64,000 nucleotides of DNA from CAVVFX01 sp963747535 (GTDB lineage Bacteria > Acidobacteriota > Terriglobia > Bryobacterales > Bryobacteraceae): assembly GCA_963747535.1 (NCBI GenBank), contig CAVVFX010000006.1, positions 1-64,000 of the forward strand. The letters are read 5' to 3'. Below are positions 26,341-35,281 of the stretch, in pieces. Position numbers and translations under genes: made by a program. The notes below the pieces were generated by a model. It was not told the origin of the DNA and did no database searches. It saw nothing but the letters and a program-made list of their open reading frames with translations. How positions within the stretch are numbered: position 1 is the first letter of the stretch; each line of letters begins with the position of its first letter.

Positions 26341-27927
26341 CTACTTGTCCTTCTCTTCGTGGTACTCCATCTCGGTGTTGACCGCCCAGAGATTCGACTT
26401 ATCCTTAATTCCCGCGGCAATATTATCGACCGCAGTCATAGCCGTGAGCATCGAATGGTCCTGGTTATTGTATTTATGCATCCCGTTGCGGCCGACCAGG
26501 AACAGGTTCTCAAATTTGTTTATGTAATCGCGGATTTCCTGAAACCGGTCATACGTTCCGAAGTAAGCCGGATAGGTTTTCGGCATGCGAATCACGGTCG
26601 CGTCCACTACGTCCTCCCGTGAAATGATGCCGATTCGTTCCACCTCTTCCTTCGCCAGCGCAATCATGTCCTCGTCGGACTTCTTCCAGAGATCGTCTGT
26701 GTCGTAGCAGAAATACTCCAGACCTACCCAGACTAGGCTGGGATCGGCCACCATATAAGGGCTCCAGTTATTGAAGATCTGCATCCTCCCGACCAGCACG
26801 TCGGGTTCCTGAATATAGATCCAGTTGTCGGTAAGCAGCTTCGCTCCAGCGGCTGAATCGTCGCGGACCTGCAAGCGCTTCAGCAGGAGGCCGCAGGTAA
26901 TGAAATCGCGATACATCAACCCGTCGCTGACCTGCCGGACGTTGTCGGGAACGGGCGCATCGAGCGAGTGGATGAGTTCCTTGATCGGCATCGTGGAGAA
27001 GAAATAGTCGGCTTCAAACGTGCGCCTCTCCCCGCTTTCCAGATGCACGGCCTCCACTGCTTTGATCTGGTTGCCGTCGGCATGAATCTGCGCGACATTC
27101 CAGCCGGTCATCACACACCCACCCTTTTTCTGCACCGTCTCAGCGACATATTCCCAAAGCTGTCCTGGCCCCAGCTTCGGATACATGAACTGTTCGATCA
27201 GCGACGTCTCGGTGTCCTTTTGTCCGAGGTCGCCGCTCTTCTTTCTCCCCAACGCGGACTTCATGAAATGCGTGATGGCCTTGGTAATGGAGAGCCCCTT
27301 GATGCGCTGCGCGCCCCACTCGGCGCTGATCTGATCGCACGGCACCCCCCAAACCTTTTCCGTGTAAGACTTGAAAAACAACCCGTAGAGTTCGCGTCCG
27401 AAGCGGTTGATCAGGAACTCCTCGAGCGATTTCTCGGGTTTGATCTGGTTGATCACCGCGTGCATGTAGCTGAACCCGATCCTTACGGTTCGCTTCAAGC
27501 CCAGCTTTGCCAAAGTCTCCTGGCTAAGCTTAATGGGATAGTCGAAAAACCGGCGCAGGAAGTAAATGCGGGACTTGCGGTGCCGGATCAGCATCACCTT
27601 GTCGGTCTTGTCCGGCGACGGGCCGGACCCCGGCGCGGTCACATCCCGGGTCTGGTTCTGGTACGAAATGGCGGTCGACTTGCCGTTGCGCGCTTCAAGC
27701 GGCATGACCTCCATCCACCAATTCATCACCCGGTCGGATTTCGAAAAAAAGCGATGCCCGCCGATGTCGATGCGATTGCCTTTGTAATTCACCGTACGCG
27801 AGATTCCGCCCATGTATTCGCTCTTTTCGAGAACGATGGGTCGAACGTCGGTTCGCAGGAGAAGTTCGTAGGCCGCAGTGAGCCCGGCTGGCCCCGCTCC
27901 GATGATCAGAGCCGTCTTGTTGCTCAT
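26341..27927 (-). CDS. FAD-dependent oxidoreductase, UDP-galactopyranose-mutase / amine-oxidase-like
   Basis: A 528-residue flavoprotein with an N-terminal Rossmann dinucleotide motif IIGAGPAGLTAAYEL, then LEKSEYMGGISRTV and DIGGHRFFSK, and a C-terminal FAD-contact region LFLVGRNGMHKYNNQDHSMLTA. This pattern belongs to NAD(P)/FAD-dependent proteins annotated as protoporphyrinogen-oxidase-like or UGM-like and often found in polysaccharide loci. The substrate is not decidable from sequence. No operon partner is adjacent; a new gene diverges 112 bp away. Confidence 0.8.
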   Translation of the reverse strand: MSNKTALIIGAGPAGLTAAYELLLRTDVRPIVLEKSEYMGGISRTVNYKGNRIDIGGHRFFSKSDRVMNWWMEVMPLEARNGKSTAISYQNQTRDVTAPGSGPSPDKTDKVMLIRHRKSRIYFLRRFFDYPIKLSQETLAKLGLKRTVRIGFSYMHAVINQIKPEKSLEEFLINRFGRELYGLFFKSYTEKVWGVPCDQISAEWGAQRIKGLSITKAITHFMKSALGRKKSGDLGQKDTETSLIEQFMYPKLGPGQLWEYVAETVQKKGGCVMTGWNVAQIHADGNQIKAVEAVHLESGERRTFEADYFFSTMPIKELIHSLDAPVPDNVRQVSDGLMYRDFITCGLLLKRLQVRDDSAAGAKLLTDNWIYIQEPDVLVGRMQIFNNWSPYMVADPSLVWVGLEYFCYDTDDLWKKSDEDMIALAKEEVERIGIISREDVVDATVIRMPKTYPAYFGTYDRFQEIRDYINKFENLFLVGRNGMHKYNNQDHSMLTAMTAVDNIAAGIKDKSNLWAVNTEMEYHEEKDK

Positions 27928-28039
27928 GAAGTAACTACTAATTTTACACTGTAAGACAGCCTCAAGTCTGCGCTCGCACCCGGCTTACCGAAACGATGTT
28001 GATTTTCGATACAATTGCCTCTTTACACAAGGAGACTCC

Positions 28040-29059
28040 ATGCACCGACTGCCTTCGATTGCACTGATAATGGTTTGCGCCCTTGGCGCCCAAACCGGTG
28101 ATCAAAAGCCCAAAAAGATTGTAGTCCGCGGGGACGCCAAGCTGATTCAGGCCCTCCAAAGCGTCACCGACAAGGCGCGCATCGTTCAGATCACTGACCA
28201 GAATGTGATGAGCGAGATCGTTGACGCCGACGCCTATGTTGGCAACATCAAGCCGGCCGAAGTTCGCGCAGGCAAGAATCTGAAATGGGTGGCCATCATG
28301 AGCGCGGGCGTCGAAAATGCGCTTTTCCTCTCGGGCAGCAACGACCTGCGTGACAGCAACATCATATTGACCAATAACAAAGTGGTGCAGGGACCCGAGA
28401 TTGCCGATCACGCCATGGCCATGCTCCTGATGTTGACCCGACGGCTCTATCACTATGAAGCGCTGAAGCAGCAGGAGGAGTGGGAGAGGCAGCCCTTCCA
28501 GGGGATCGAACTGCGCGGCAAGAACGCCGTGGTGATTGGCTGCGGCGGGATCGGAACACAGATCGCGCTCCGGGCTAACGCGTTCGGCATGAAGGTGGTC
28601 GGGGTGGATCCCGAAGACAAGCCGTTCCAGCCTTATTTCGAGAAAATCGTCAAGCCCGACCAGTTGGACGATGTGATCCCGCAGGCGGACGTCGTCTTCA
28701 TTTCGACGCCGCATACCGCGAAGAGCCACAAGATGGTCGGGATGCACGAGTTCGAGCTGATGAAGAAGAACTCCTACTTCATCGCGGTGAGTCGCGGCGG
28801 TATCTACGAGATGCCCGGCCTTGTGAAGGCCCTGGACTCGCGTCAACTGGCGGGGGCAGGCGTCGATGTAACCGATCCCGAGCCGCTGCCCAAAGGACAC
28901 GCGCTGTGGAAGTTCGACAACGTCATCGTGACCCCGCACATCGCCGGCCGGTCGGACCAGGATCAGGTACGAATGATTGGAACGGTCCAGGAGAATATTC
29001 GGCGGTTTGTCGATGGCCGGCCGCTGGTCAACGTAGTAGACAAGCAGAAGGGCTACTGA
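28040..29059 (+). CDS. Exported D-2-hydroxyacid dehydrogenase
   Basis: A 339-residue protein preceded by a good AAGGAG. It starts with an apparent signal peptide (MHRLPSIALIMVCALGAQT), unusual for an NAD-dependent enzyme. The dinucleotide motif is VVIGCGGIGTQIALRA. The catalytic Arg (AVSRGGIYE), Glu (DPEPLPKG) and His (TPHIAGR) of the D-isomer-specific 2-hydroxyacid dehydrogenases are all present. If exported, the cofactor supply is a puzzle; the N terminus might instead be a membrane anchor. The exported esterase gene begins 5 bp after the stop. Confidence 0.85.
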   Translation: MHRLPSIALIMVCALGAQTGDQKPKKIVVRGDAKLIQALQSVTDKARIVQITDQNVMSEIVDADAYVGNIKPAEVRAGKNLKWVAIMSAGVENALFLSGSNDLRDSNIILTNNKVVQGPEIADHAMAMLLMLTRRLYHYEALKQQEEWERQPFQGIELRGKNAVVIGCGGIGTQIALRANAFGMKVVGVDPEDKPFQPYFEKIVKPDQLDDVIPQADVVFISTPHTAKSHKMVGMHEFELMKKNSYFIAVSRGGIYEMPGLVKALDSRQLAGAGVDVTDPEPLPKGHALWKFDNVIVTPHIAGRSDQDQVRMIGTVQENIRRFVDGRPLVNVVDKQKGY

Positions 29060-29064
29060 GAACC

Positions 29065-30837
29065 ATGCCTCGCCGCGTCGTTTTCAGACTGATGTTCATC
29101 CTGATGGCGACGGCCGCGCTGGCCCAGGTCCCTGCTCAGGACAGCCGCAATACGAAGATTGACGGCCTCGAGACCCACTTCTCCATGCCGGAGTATAAGA
29201 CCCGCGCCGAGTGGGAGCAGCGCAAGGCGCACCTCCGCCGCCAGATCCTTTTCGCCTCCGGCCTCGACCCGATGCCCGAAAAGACCCCGCTGCACGCCCA
29301 GGTCTTCGACCGCGTCGAGAGCCAGAGCTTCACCATAGAAAAAGTCCTGCTCGAAACTCTGCCGGGCGTCTACCTGGGCGGCAATCTCTACCGGCCCAAG
29401 AACAGTCCGGGTAAGCATCCCGCCGTCCTCAACCCTCACGGCCACTGGACCTACGGCCGCCTGGAGAACCAGCCGCTCGATTCGGGCCCGGAGTTCGGCA
29501 TGAATCTGGCGCGGCAGGGCTATGTCGCATTCCTCTGGGACATGGTGGGCTACAACGATACCCTCCAGCTTCCCCATAAATTCGGTTCGCCCGCAGAGCA
29601 GCTTTGGGGTTTCGGACCGTTCGGCATGCAGCTTTGGAACGCCATCCGGGCTCTCGATTTCGTGACCTCCCTGGACGATGTGGATCCGGCGCGCATCGGT
29701 GTAGCCGGGGCGTCCGGCGGCGGCACGCAAACCTTCACCCTCGCGGCGGTGGATGACCGTGTCGCCTTCGACGCTCCCGTCAGCATGGTCTCGGCCATCT
29801 ACGCCGGCGGGGACCTCTGCGAAAATGCGCCGGGAATGCGTCTCCATGCCAACAACATGGAGATCGCGGCGATGATGGCGCCCAAACCGATGCTGCTGGT
29901 CGCGGCCACGGGAGATTGGACCAGGAACACCATGACCGAGGAGTTTCCCGCGATCCGCAAGATCTACGAGCTCTACGGCAAGCCGGAGAACATCGACGCC
30001 GTCATTTTCGACGCGCCGCACAACTTCGCTAAACCAGCCCGCGAGGCCGTATATAAGTTCTTCGGCCAGCACGTTCTCAACGTGACCGATCCGAAGAAGA
30101 CTGTCGAGCGCAACGAGAAGGTGGAGATGCTGCAGGACATGCTGGCGCTCGCCAATCGCAAGCTGCCCGATAACGCGCTCACCTATCCGCAGATCTTCGC
30201 GCAATGGCGGAAGGCTTCGCAGAAGCAGTTCGACGAGACCACGTCGCACGATGTGTTGCGCCGGCGCCTGCAGCTGGCCCTGGCTGCCGAATGGCCGTCG
30301 GATATTGTCAGTCAACCGAATGGCGAGGCTCTCGTGCTATCGCGGCGATCGGCGGCCGACCGGGTTCCCGGCGTTTGGATCGACGGCCATGGCGTCCCCG
30401 TAGTTGTCGTTCATCCGGAGGGGGCGGAGGCTGCGCGCCGCGAACCCGCCGTCGCTGAACTGCTGAAGGCGAAGCGTCCGGTGCTGCTGATCGATACATT
30501 CCAGACCGGCTCGGCAGTCGCGCCGCGAGATCGCTCCTCGCAGATTTTTCTCGGCTACAACCAGTCGGATGACGCCTGCCGGGTCCAGGATATTCTTACC
30601 GCTCTGGCTTTCGTACACCGGAAGGATAGCGGGTCAATTGAATTAATCGGCATCGGAAAGGCCGGCTTGTGGAGCGAGTTCGCCGCAGCGGTGGCGCCGA
30701 TTCCAGTAAAGCTGCGTGTGGATAAGGCTCGATTCCAGGGCTCGGATGAGGAATTGTTGAAGGATTTCGACGTTCCCTTAATCCAGCGCGTGGGAGGTCT
30801 CGGCGCCGCGGAACGTTTGACTGCCAGTCTGCGGTAG
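29065..30837 (+). CDS. Exported alpha/beta hydrolase, acetyl-xylan-esterase-like
   Basis: A 590-residue protein with a signal peptide (RLMFILMATAALAQ). An esterase domain follows with PAVLNPHGHW (oxyanion region) and the nucleophile in GVAGASGGGTQTF; a likely acid/His pair lies around DAVIFDAPHNFAK. The pattern resembles large acetyl-xylan-esterase-like hydrolases of Acidobacteria and Planctomycetes. The C-terminal 200 residues are a second, poorly defined domain. It probably acts on plant or microbial polysaccharide esters in the periplasm. It is 5 bp from the dehydrogenase, so co-transcribed. Confidence 0.78.
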   Translation: MPRRVVFRLMFILMATAALAQVPAQDSRNTKIDGLETHFSMPEYKTRAEWEQRKAHLRRQILFASGLDPMPEKTPLHAQVFDRVESQSFTIEKVLLETLPGVYLGGNLYRPKNSPGKHPAVLNPHGHWTYGRLENQPLDSGPEFGMNLARQGYVAFLWDMVGYNDTLQLPHKFGSPAEQLWGFGPFGMQLWNAIRALDFVTSLDDVDPARIGVAGASGGGTQTFTLAAVDDRVAFDAPVSMVSAIYAGGDLCENAPGMRLHANNMEIAAMMAPKPMLLVAATGDWTRNTMTEEFPAIRKIYELYGKPENIDAVIFDAPHNFAKPAREAVYKFFGQHVLNVTDPKKTVERNEKVEMLQDMLALANRKLPDNALTYPQIFAQWRKASQKQFDETTSHDVLRRRLQLALAAEWPSDIVSQPNGEALVLSRRSAADRVPGVWIDGHGVPVVVVHPEGAEAARREPAVAELLKAKRPVLLIDTFQTGSAVAPRDRSSQIFLGYNQSDDACRVQDILTALAFVHRKDSGSIELIGIGKAGLWSEFAAAVAPIPVKLRVDKARFQGSDEELLKDFDVPLIQRVGGLGAAERLTASLR

Positions 30838-30849
30838 TGGACGTACACA

Positions 30850-30921
30850 GCGCAGGCGAAACCGCCCGCGCCACCTTTGCAAGTCCAGCGTTTGCGTTGG
30901 TGGGGCAGGCCGTTTCGCCTG
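30850..30921 (+). repeat. 72-bp palindromic-ended repeat, copy 1
   Basis: It begins GCGCAGGCGAAACCGCC and ends GGCCGTTTCGCCTG, so its two ends are imperfect inverted repeats. The whole unit matches the reverse complement of 41939-42010 at 67 of 72 positions with no gaps. It lies between the esterase and the SBBP gene. The size and structure fit a REP/MITE-like mobile repeat. Confidence 0.9.
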
Positions 30922-30995
30922 GGGGGCGGTCCTCGCTGCCTGACATCCTCTAAAGTTTCCGGCTGACTTCGCCGATATAGCAGTTGAGGTCACAA

Positions 30996-33674
30996 ATGAA
31001 ACAGCTCTTTGCCTCAACAGTCCTTCTAATCAGTCTGGGAACATTACACGCAGGCAACGCAGGCACCTGGCTTGAACCTGGGTTCGAGCAGTCTGGCGAC
31101 AATTCTTTCTTTATAACGAACCGCGGCGGGTCGCGCGCGTCCGTGAAGTTTTATAGTCAGACGGAACACGTGGTTGCGCAGTTTGCGGACCGGGACGTAA
31201 CCTTGGTGACACCATCCAGCTGGATTCGAGTGGCATTTGTCGGAGCGGGCCTAAGCTCAACCGTTAGCTCGGCCGGTGATACCTTGTACTATCGCGGCAC
31301 CTGGCCTGGAATCGAGACGCAGTACGCTCGCTATCGCCAAACGTTGAAATCGGAATATCACGTTGCACCGGACGCCGATCCCGATCTCATCCGGCTGCGG
31401 TATGAGGCCCGGAGTGTCCCTAAAATCAGGAGCGACGGCTCGCTGATGGTTGGCTTGCCCGGCGAGGAATTCGTGGAGTCGCCCCCGTATGCGTACCAGG
31501 AAGAGCAAGGTCGCGTGCGTATACCCGCGGCTTATTGCGTCTACAGCGATGGGACGGTAGGGTTCAAGCTCGGCCACTACGATTCCTCCCGGCCCCTGAT
31601 TATCGATCCGGTGATGAACTACAGTACCTACTTTGGCGGCTCGGCCGACACCACAGTGACCGCAGTGGCGTTCGACACCTACGGAAACGCGCTTGTCGCC
31701 GGTTGGACTACCGCAACCGATCTTCCGGCGAATGGCGTCAGGACGAAGAGCGGCGGAAGCGTCGATGCCTTCGTGGCAAAATTATCCGCCGAGGGAAACC
31801 GGATCGTCTGGTGTACCTATCTGGGTGGGAGCGGCGACGACCGGGCTTTCGGTATTGCCGTCGACAATTTGAATAACGTCTATGTCACCGGCTGGACTCA
31901 GTCGTCCAATTTTCCGCTCGTCGGAGCCTTTCAGTCCAAGCTCTCGGGGGGGCGCGATGCCTTTGTCGTCAAACTGAATTCTTCCGGCACCGCCATCCTG
32001 TACAGCACCTATTTTGGAGGGAACAACTACGATCAGGGCAACTCTATCGCGGTAGACTCCACCGGCGCCGCGTATGTAACCGGCGACACGACTTCGACCA
32101 ATTTTCCGGCCGTCAATGCTTACCAGTCAGCCTACGGCGGGCAGCAGGATGCTTTCGTGGCTAAGTTAAACCCGGCTGGGAATGCGCTGCTTTTCAGTAC
32201 ATGGCTCGGAGGCAGCGCCGTTGATCACGGTGCTGGAATTGCGCTTGACGCATCGTTCAATGTCTACATCACAGGATCGACTTACTCGTCCAATTTCCCC
32301 GTCGTGAATGCCACTCAACCCAGGATTGGAGGTGGCGAAGACGCGTTCCTTGCCGAACTGAGTTCCACTGGCAAGGTGCTGGTTTTCGGAACCTATATTG
32401 GCGGGTCAGGTGGAACAGCCGGGCTCGAAGAGTGTGGCAATGCGGTTGCGGTTGATGTCTCGGGAAATGTCTATGTGGCGGGCGTCACCAGTTCGGTCAA
32501 TTTTCCCACGACCGCCGGCGCTTACCAACAATCCCTAGGCAACGCCGGCGCCGAGGATCACGGGTTTGCGTGGAAGATCAATAGCACTAAGACCCAAATC
32601 CTGTATTCTACGTATCTGGCCGGAATGAACATGGATCTTGTCAATGGTCTCGCGGTGGATCCCGCCGGCAATGCCTACCTTGTCGGCTCGACCAGTTCCA
32701 CCAATTTCCCCATCGTGCGCGCGTTCCAGGCTGCGATTGTCGGCTTGACGAATGGCTTCGTCCTGAAGCTCAACCCCACCGGATCGGGCCTCGTCTTCGG
32801 CAGTTATCTGGGTGGCAGCACGTCGGACACGGCGAATGCCATAGCGGTGGATTCCAAGCAGAACGTCGTCATCGGCGGTGTGTCCAGTTCGGGAGATTTT
32901 CCGCTCCAAAACGCAGCTCAATCCTACAGCAATGCTCCTCTCAGCGGTTTTGTGACACGCGTCGTTTCAGGCTGGTATCCCATCACATTTCAGAACGGAA
33001 ATTGGTTTCTCGACATCTGGCACGATGCCGGGTATGACGGAACGTCATGGACAAATACGTGGGAAGGCTTTGGACAGACGGGCGACATACCAATTGTCGG
33101 CGATTGGACCGGCTCGGGCACCGCCAAAATCGGTGTATTCCGCAATGGCTTGTGGATTCTGGATAGTAACGGAAACGGCAGGATCGATGCGGCCGATCGC
33201 CAGTTCACGTTCGGACAGGCCGGTGACGTGCCGGTCGTGGGAGACTGGGACGGCACGGGATATCTCAAGGCCGGGGTCGTGCGTTCGGGTCTTTGGATTC
33301 TTGACCTGAGCGGTCATATGTCGGGCCTTCCGACCGGAAAGCAGGATTCCAGCTTTTACTTTGGCCTTCCGACGGACATCCCGGTGGTCGGCGACTGGGC
33401 AAGCACGGGAGTGACGCACGCCGGGGTCTTCCGCAGCGGAAGCTGGTATCTGGACTACACCGGTAACCACAAGGGCAGCGTATCGTTCTCTTATGGACTG
33501 CCGGGCGATATCCCGATGGTGGGTGACTGGGATGGTTCCGGCACTGTTAAAGTCGGCGTCAGCCGGGGCGGGAACTGGATCCTGAACATTGCTGGGAATT
33601 ACGAATATCAGGCAGGCATCGACACGCAATTCTGGTACGGGAATTCGTCCTTCCTGTTCGTCCTAGGACACTGA
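30996..33674 (+). CDS. Exported SBBP-repeat beta-propeller protein
   Basis: An 892-residue protein with GAGG seven bases before the ATG and a signal peptide (LFASTVLLISLGTLHAG). An N-terminal domain runs to about 205. Seven SBBP units then follow to about 650, each with a (Y/F)xT(Y/W)xGG start and a DxxGNxYVxGxTxSxNFP core. This count suggests one closed seven-bladed propeller. The tail (about 660-892) holds four repeats of GDxPxVGDWxGxGxxKxGVxRxGxWxLD, a VCBS/FG-GAP-like motif. It is probably an extracellular adhesion or structural protein. Confidence 0.88.
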   Translation: MKQLFASTVLLISLGTLHAGNAGTWLEPGFEQSGDNSFFITNRGGSRASVKFYSQTEHVVAQFADRDVTLVTPSSWIRVAFVGAGLSSTVSSAGDTLYYRGTWPGIETQYARYRQTLKSEYHVAPDADPDLIRLRYEARSVPKIRSDGSLMVGLPGEEFVESPPYAYQEEQGRVRIPAAYCVYSDGTVGFKLGHYDSSRPLIIDPVMNYSTYFGGSADTTVTAVAFDTYGNALVAGWTTATDLPANGVRTKSGGSVDAFVAKLSAEGNRIVWCTYLGGSGDDRAFGIAVDNLNNVYVTGWTQSSNFPLVGAFQSKLSGGRDAFVVKLNSSGTAILYSTYFGGNNYDQGNSIAVDSTGAAYVTGDTTSTNFPAVNAYQSAYGGQQDAFVAKLNPAGNALLFSTWLGGSAVDHGAGIALDASFNVYITGSTYSSNFPVVNATQPRIGGGEDAFLAELSSTGKVLVFGTYIGGSGGTAGLEECGNAVAVDVSGNVYVAGVTSSVNFPTTAGAYQQSLGNAGAEDHGFAWKINSTKTQILYSTYLAGMNMDLVNGLAVDPAGNAYLVGSTSSTNFPIVRAFQAAIVGLTNGFVLKLNPTGSGLVFGSYLGGSTSDTANAIAVDSKQNVVIGGVSSSGDFPLQNAAQSYSNAPLSGFVTRVVSGWYPITFQNGNWFLDIWHDAGYDGTSWTNTWEGFGQTGDIPIVGDWTGSGTAKIGVFRNGLWILDSNGNGRIDAADRQFTFGQAGDVPVVGDWDGTGYLKAGVVRSGLWILDLSGHMSGLPTGKQDSSFYFGLPTDIPVVGDWASTGVTHAGVFRSGSWYLDYTGNHKGSVSFSYGLPGDIPMVGDWDGSGTVKVGVSRGGNWILNIAGNYEYQAGIDTQFWYGNSSFLFVLGH

Positions 33675-33688
33675 ACCGGCACGGCGAT

Positions 33689-34126
33689 TTAAACGCGGAA
33701 GTAATCTGGTCGCCATGTGCGGATCGCCTTCTTGATCTCGGCAGGCGGGAGCCGGTCATCGAGCGCCTTGACGGCCAACGCAGGCAGTTCTGAGTCGGAG
33801 GCAAAGCGCAGCGCGACCAGTTGCCCCTCGGTCAATTCGCCGATGCGGACGCGCTGTGCTTCCGGCAGGAGAGCGTTCAGCCGGAGTCGCTCTTCCAGGC
33901 GGATGACGCGATCCTGCACCCTCAGTGAGTAGATGCGGTTGAGAAATACGTCGACAACGAACAGCAGCGTGCCCAGCGCGAGCCAGAGCGAAAAGAAATC
34001 CGGATGCCTGATAGCATGCCAGACAGCAGCGACAAACGTGAGAGCCGAGAGCGGCCCCAGGAAGAAATGAAAAACCGGATCCAGTCGGGTGTGATTTTTA
34101 TACGTCTGCGGACGTTTTTCTGCCAT
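33689..34126 (-). CDS. DUF6526-type membrane protein
   Basis: A 145-residue protein. It starts MAEKRPQTYKNHTRLDPVFHFFLGPL, then two hydrophobic segments (LSALTFVAAVWHAI and FFSLWLALGTLLFVVDVFL), and ends in a soluble helical part with RVQDRVIRLEERLRL. The ORKPQ-N-H-R-xDPxFHF start is characteristic of DUF6526 proteins of Acidobacteria and Bacteroidetes. GGAG lies eight bases before the ATG at 34126. Function unknown. Confidence 0.8.
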   Translation of the reverse strand: MAEKRPQTYKNHTRLDPVFHFFLGPLSALTFVAAVWHAIRHPDFFSLWLALGTLLFVVDVFLNRIYSLRVQDRVIRLEERLRLNALLPEAQRVRIGELTEGQLVALRFASDSELPALAVKALDDRLPPAEIKKAIRTWRPDYFRV

Positions 34127-34237
34127 TAGTTGTCTCCTCGCGCTGTGATCGACTGCGGTGAAACGGGCGTGCGGCCGGTTGCAATGGGGATTCGACCGCC
34201 GCAGGCACCGCTTCGTCACGTAGTATACAGGACGCGG

Positions 34238-35281
34238 CTAGCCGCGCCGTCCCTCGATCGCCGGTGGGCCTACCTTGCCGTACAAAATCTTTGCCGCCAA
34301 CTGGTTCTTGCGGAGGGAATACAGCAGTTTGTGACAGAGGTCGGCGCAGGTCGAGTCGTAGATTATCCGAGTCACCAGGGAACTGTGAAACGCCGCGTAC
34401 GAGACCCAACTCACCAGGTTGCGTTTCAATCCGAACTGGTGCGTGCACCATCTATCGAGCGGCTGACTCAAGGCGATTTCCTCGCCCTCGGTTGGGAATA
34501 ATCCTTCACGCAGAGCCGTCCGATGGTGACGGATGGACCAGGGATCGATTCTCATGATCCGGCAGCACGCCAGCGATCCTGCCCCGGGATCGTTGGCAGC
34601 GATCAGCAGGTTCTTCCTGATTGGCCGGCCGATCAGCGGACCGGTCACATCGAGCATGTGAATCGCGTCAAAGATCGCAAATTGAGTGCGCAGTTTCTGA
34701 TTCACCAGCACGATGAGTTGGGCAAATCGCGGATGCAGTCGAAGCCGCATCACGTCCGGCAGGCAGCCCCACTGATTCTTCAGGGCCAGGCTGACGATGG
34801 TATTGGAGTGCACTTTGGGAACCGGCACGGTAGCGAAAAGATCCACTTCGTGGAGCAGGAACTTCGGCAGGTCAACCGTCAGGTGAGCGCCGCCCACAAC
34901 GCCATCAACCTTCTCGCACTCCACCGCCCCCAGATTCACCAGGTCGAAGCCGTAGCGTTTGGCCAGATCATACAGGCCGTGCCCTTCAAAGGCCTCCTGG
35001 GCGGCAAAACTGTTGTACCCGCCGCTCGATTCGCCAATCGTAATATGCGGCGTGTAATCCTTTATAGCCTCAATCAAAGCCTGCAGGAATCCGGGACTCG
35101 TGGTAACGCCCGGAAGGTGGCTTTTCCACGTCAGATTGGGCTTCAGGAAAACTCTTGAATCCCGACCCACGCGATTCTGGAACCCCGTATATTCGAGCGC
35201 CTCACGGATCTGCGATCGTAGACTGGTCACCTCGGACACGAATACGCGCTTGGTTGTATTCCGTGTTCCCACGTCGCTCAA
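34238..35281 (-). CDS. DUF362 domain protein in a glycan cluster
   Basis: A 347-residue protein whose core matches DUF362: VFLKPNLTWKSHLPGVTTSP, then ITIGESSGGYNS, and VPKVHSNTIVSLALKNQWG. No ferredoxin-type Cys clusters are present, unlike in many DUF362 relatives. The ATG overlaps the stop of the GT4 gene by four bases, so it is translated with it. In such loci DUF362 proteins are uncharacterised; a role in glycan modification is inference from context only. Confidence 0.82.
   Translation of the reverse strand: MSDVGTRNTTKRVFVSEVTSLRSQIREALEYTGFQNRVGRDSRVFLKPNLTWKSHLPGVTTSPGFLQALIEAIKDYTPHITIGESSGGYNSFAAQEAFEGHGLYDLAKRYGFDLVNLGAVECEKVDGVVGGAHLTVDLPKFLLHEVDLFATVPVPKVHSNTIVSLALKNQWGCLPDVMRLRLHPRFAQLIVLVNQKLRTQFAIFDAIHMLDVTGPLIGRPIRKNLLIAANDPGAGSLACCRIMRIDPWSIRHHRTALREGLFPTEGEEIALSQPLDRWCTHQFGLKRNLVSWVSYAAFHSSLVTRIIYDSTCADLCHKLLYSLRKNQLAAKILYGKVGPPAIEGRRG

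Noticed and set aside
29053..30315. 420-codon open frame opposite the esterase
   Set aside because: Antisense shadow; no signal, domain or SD.
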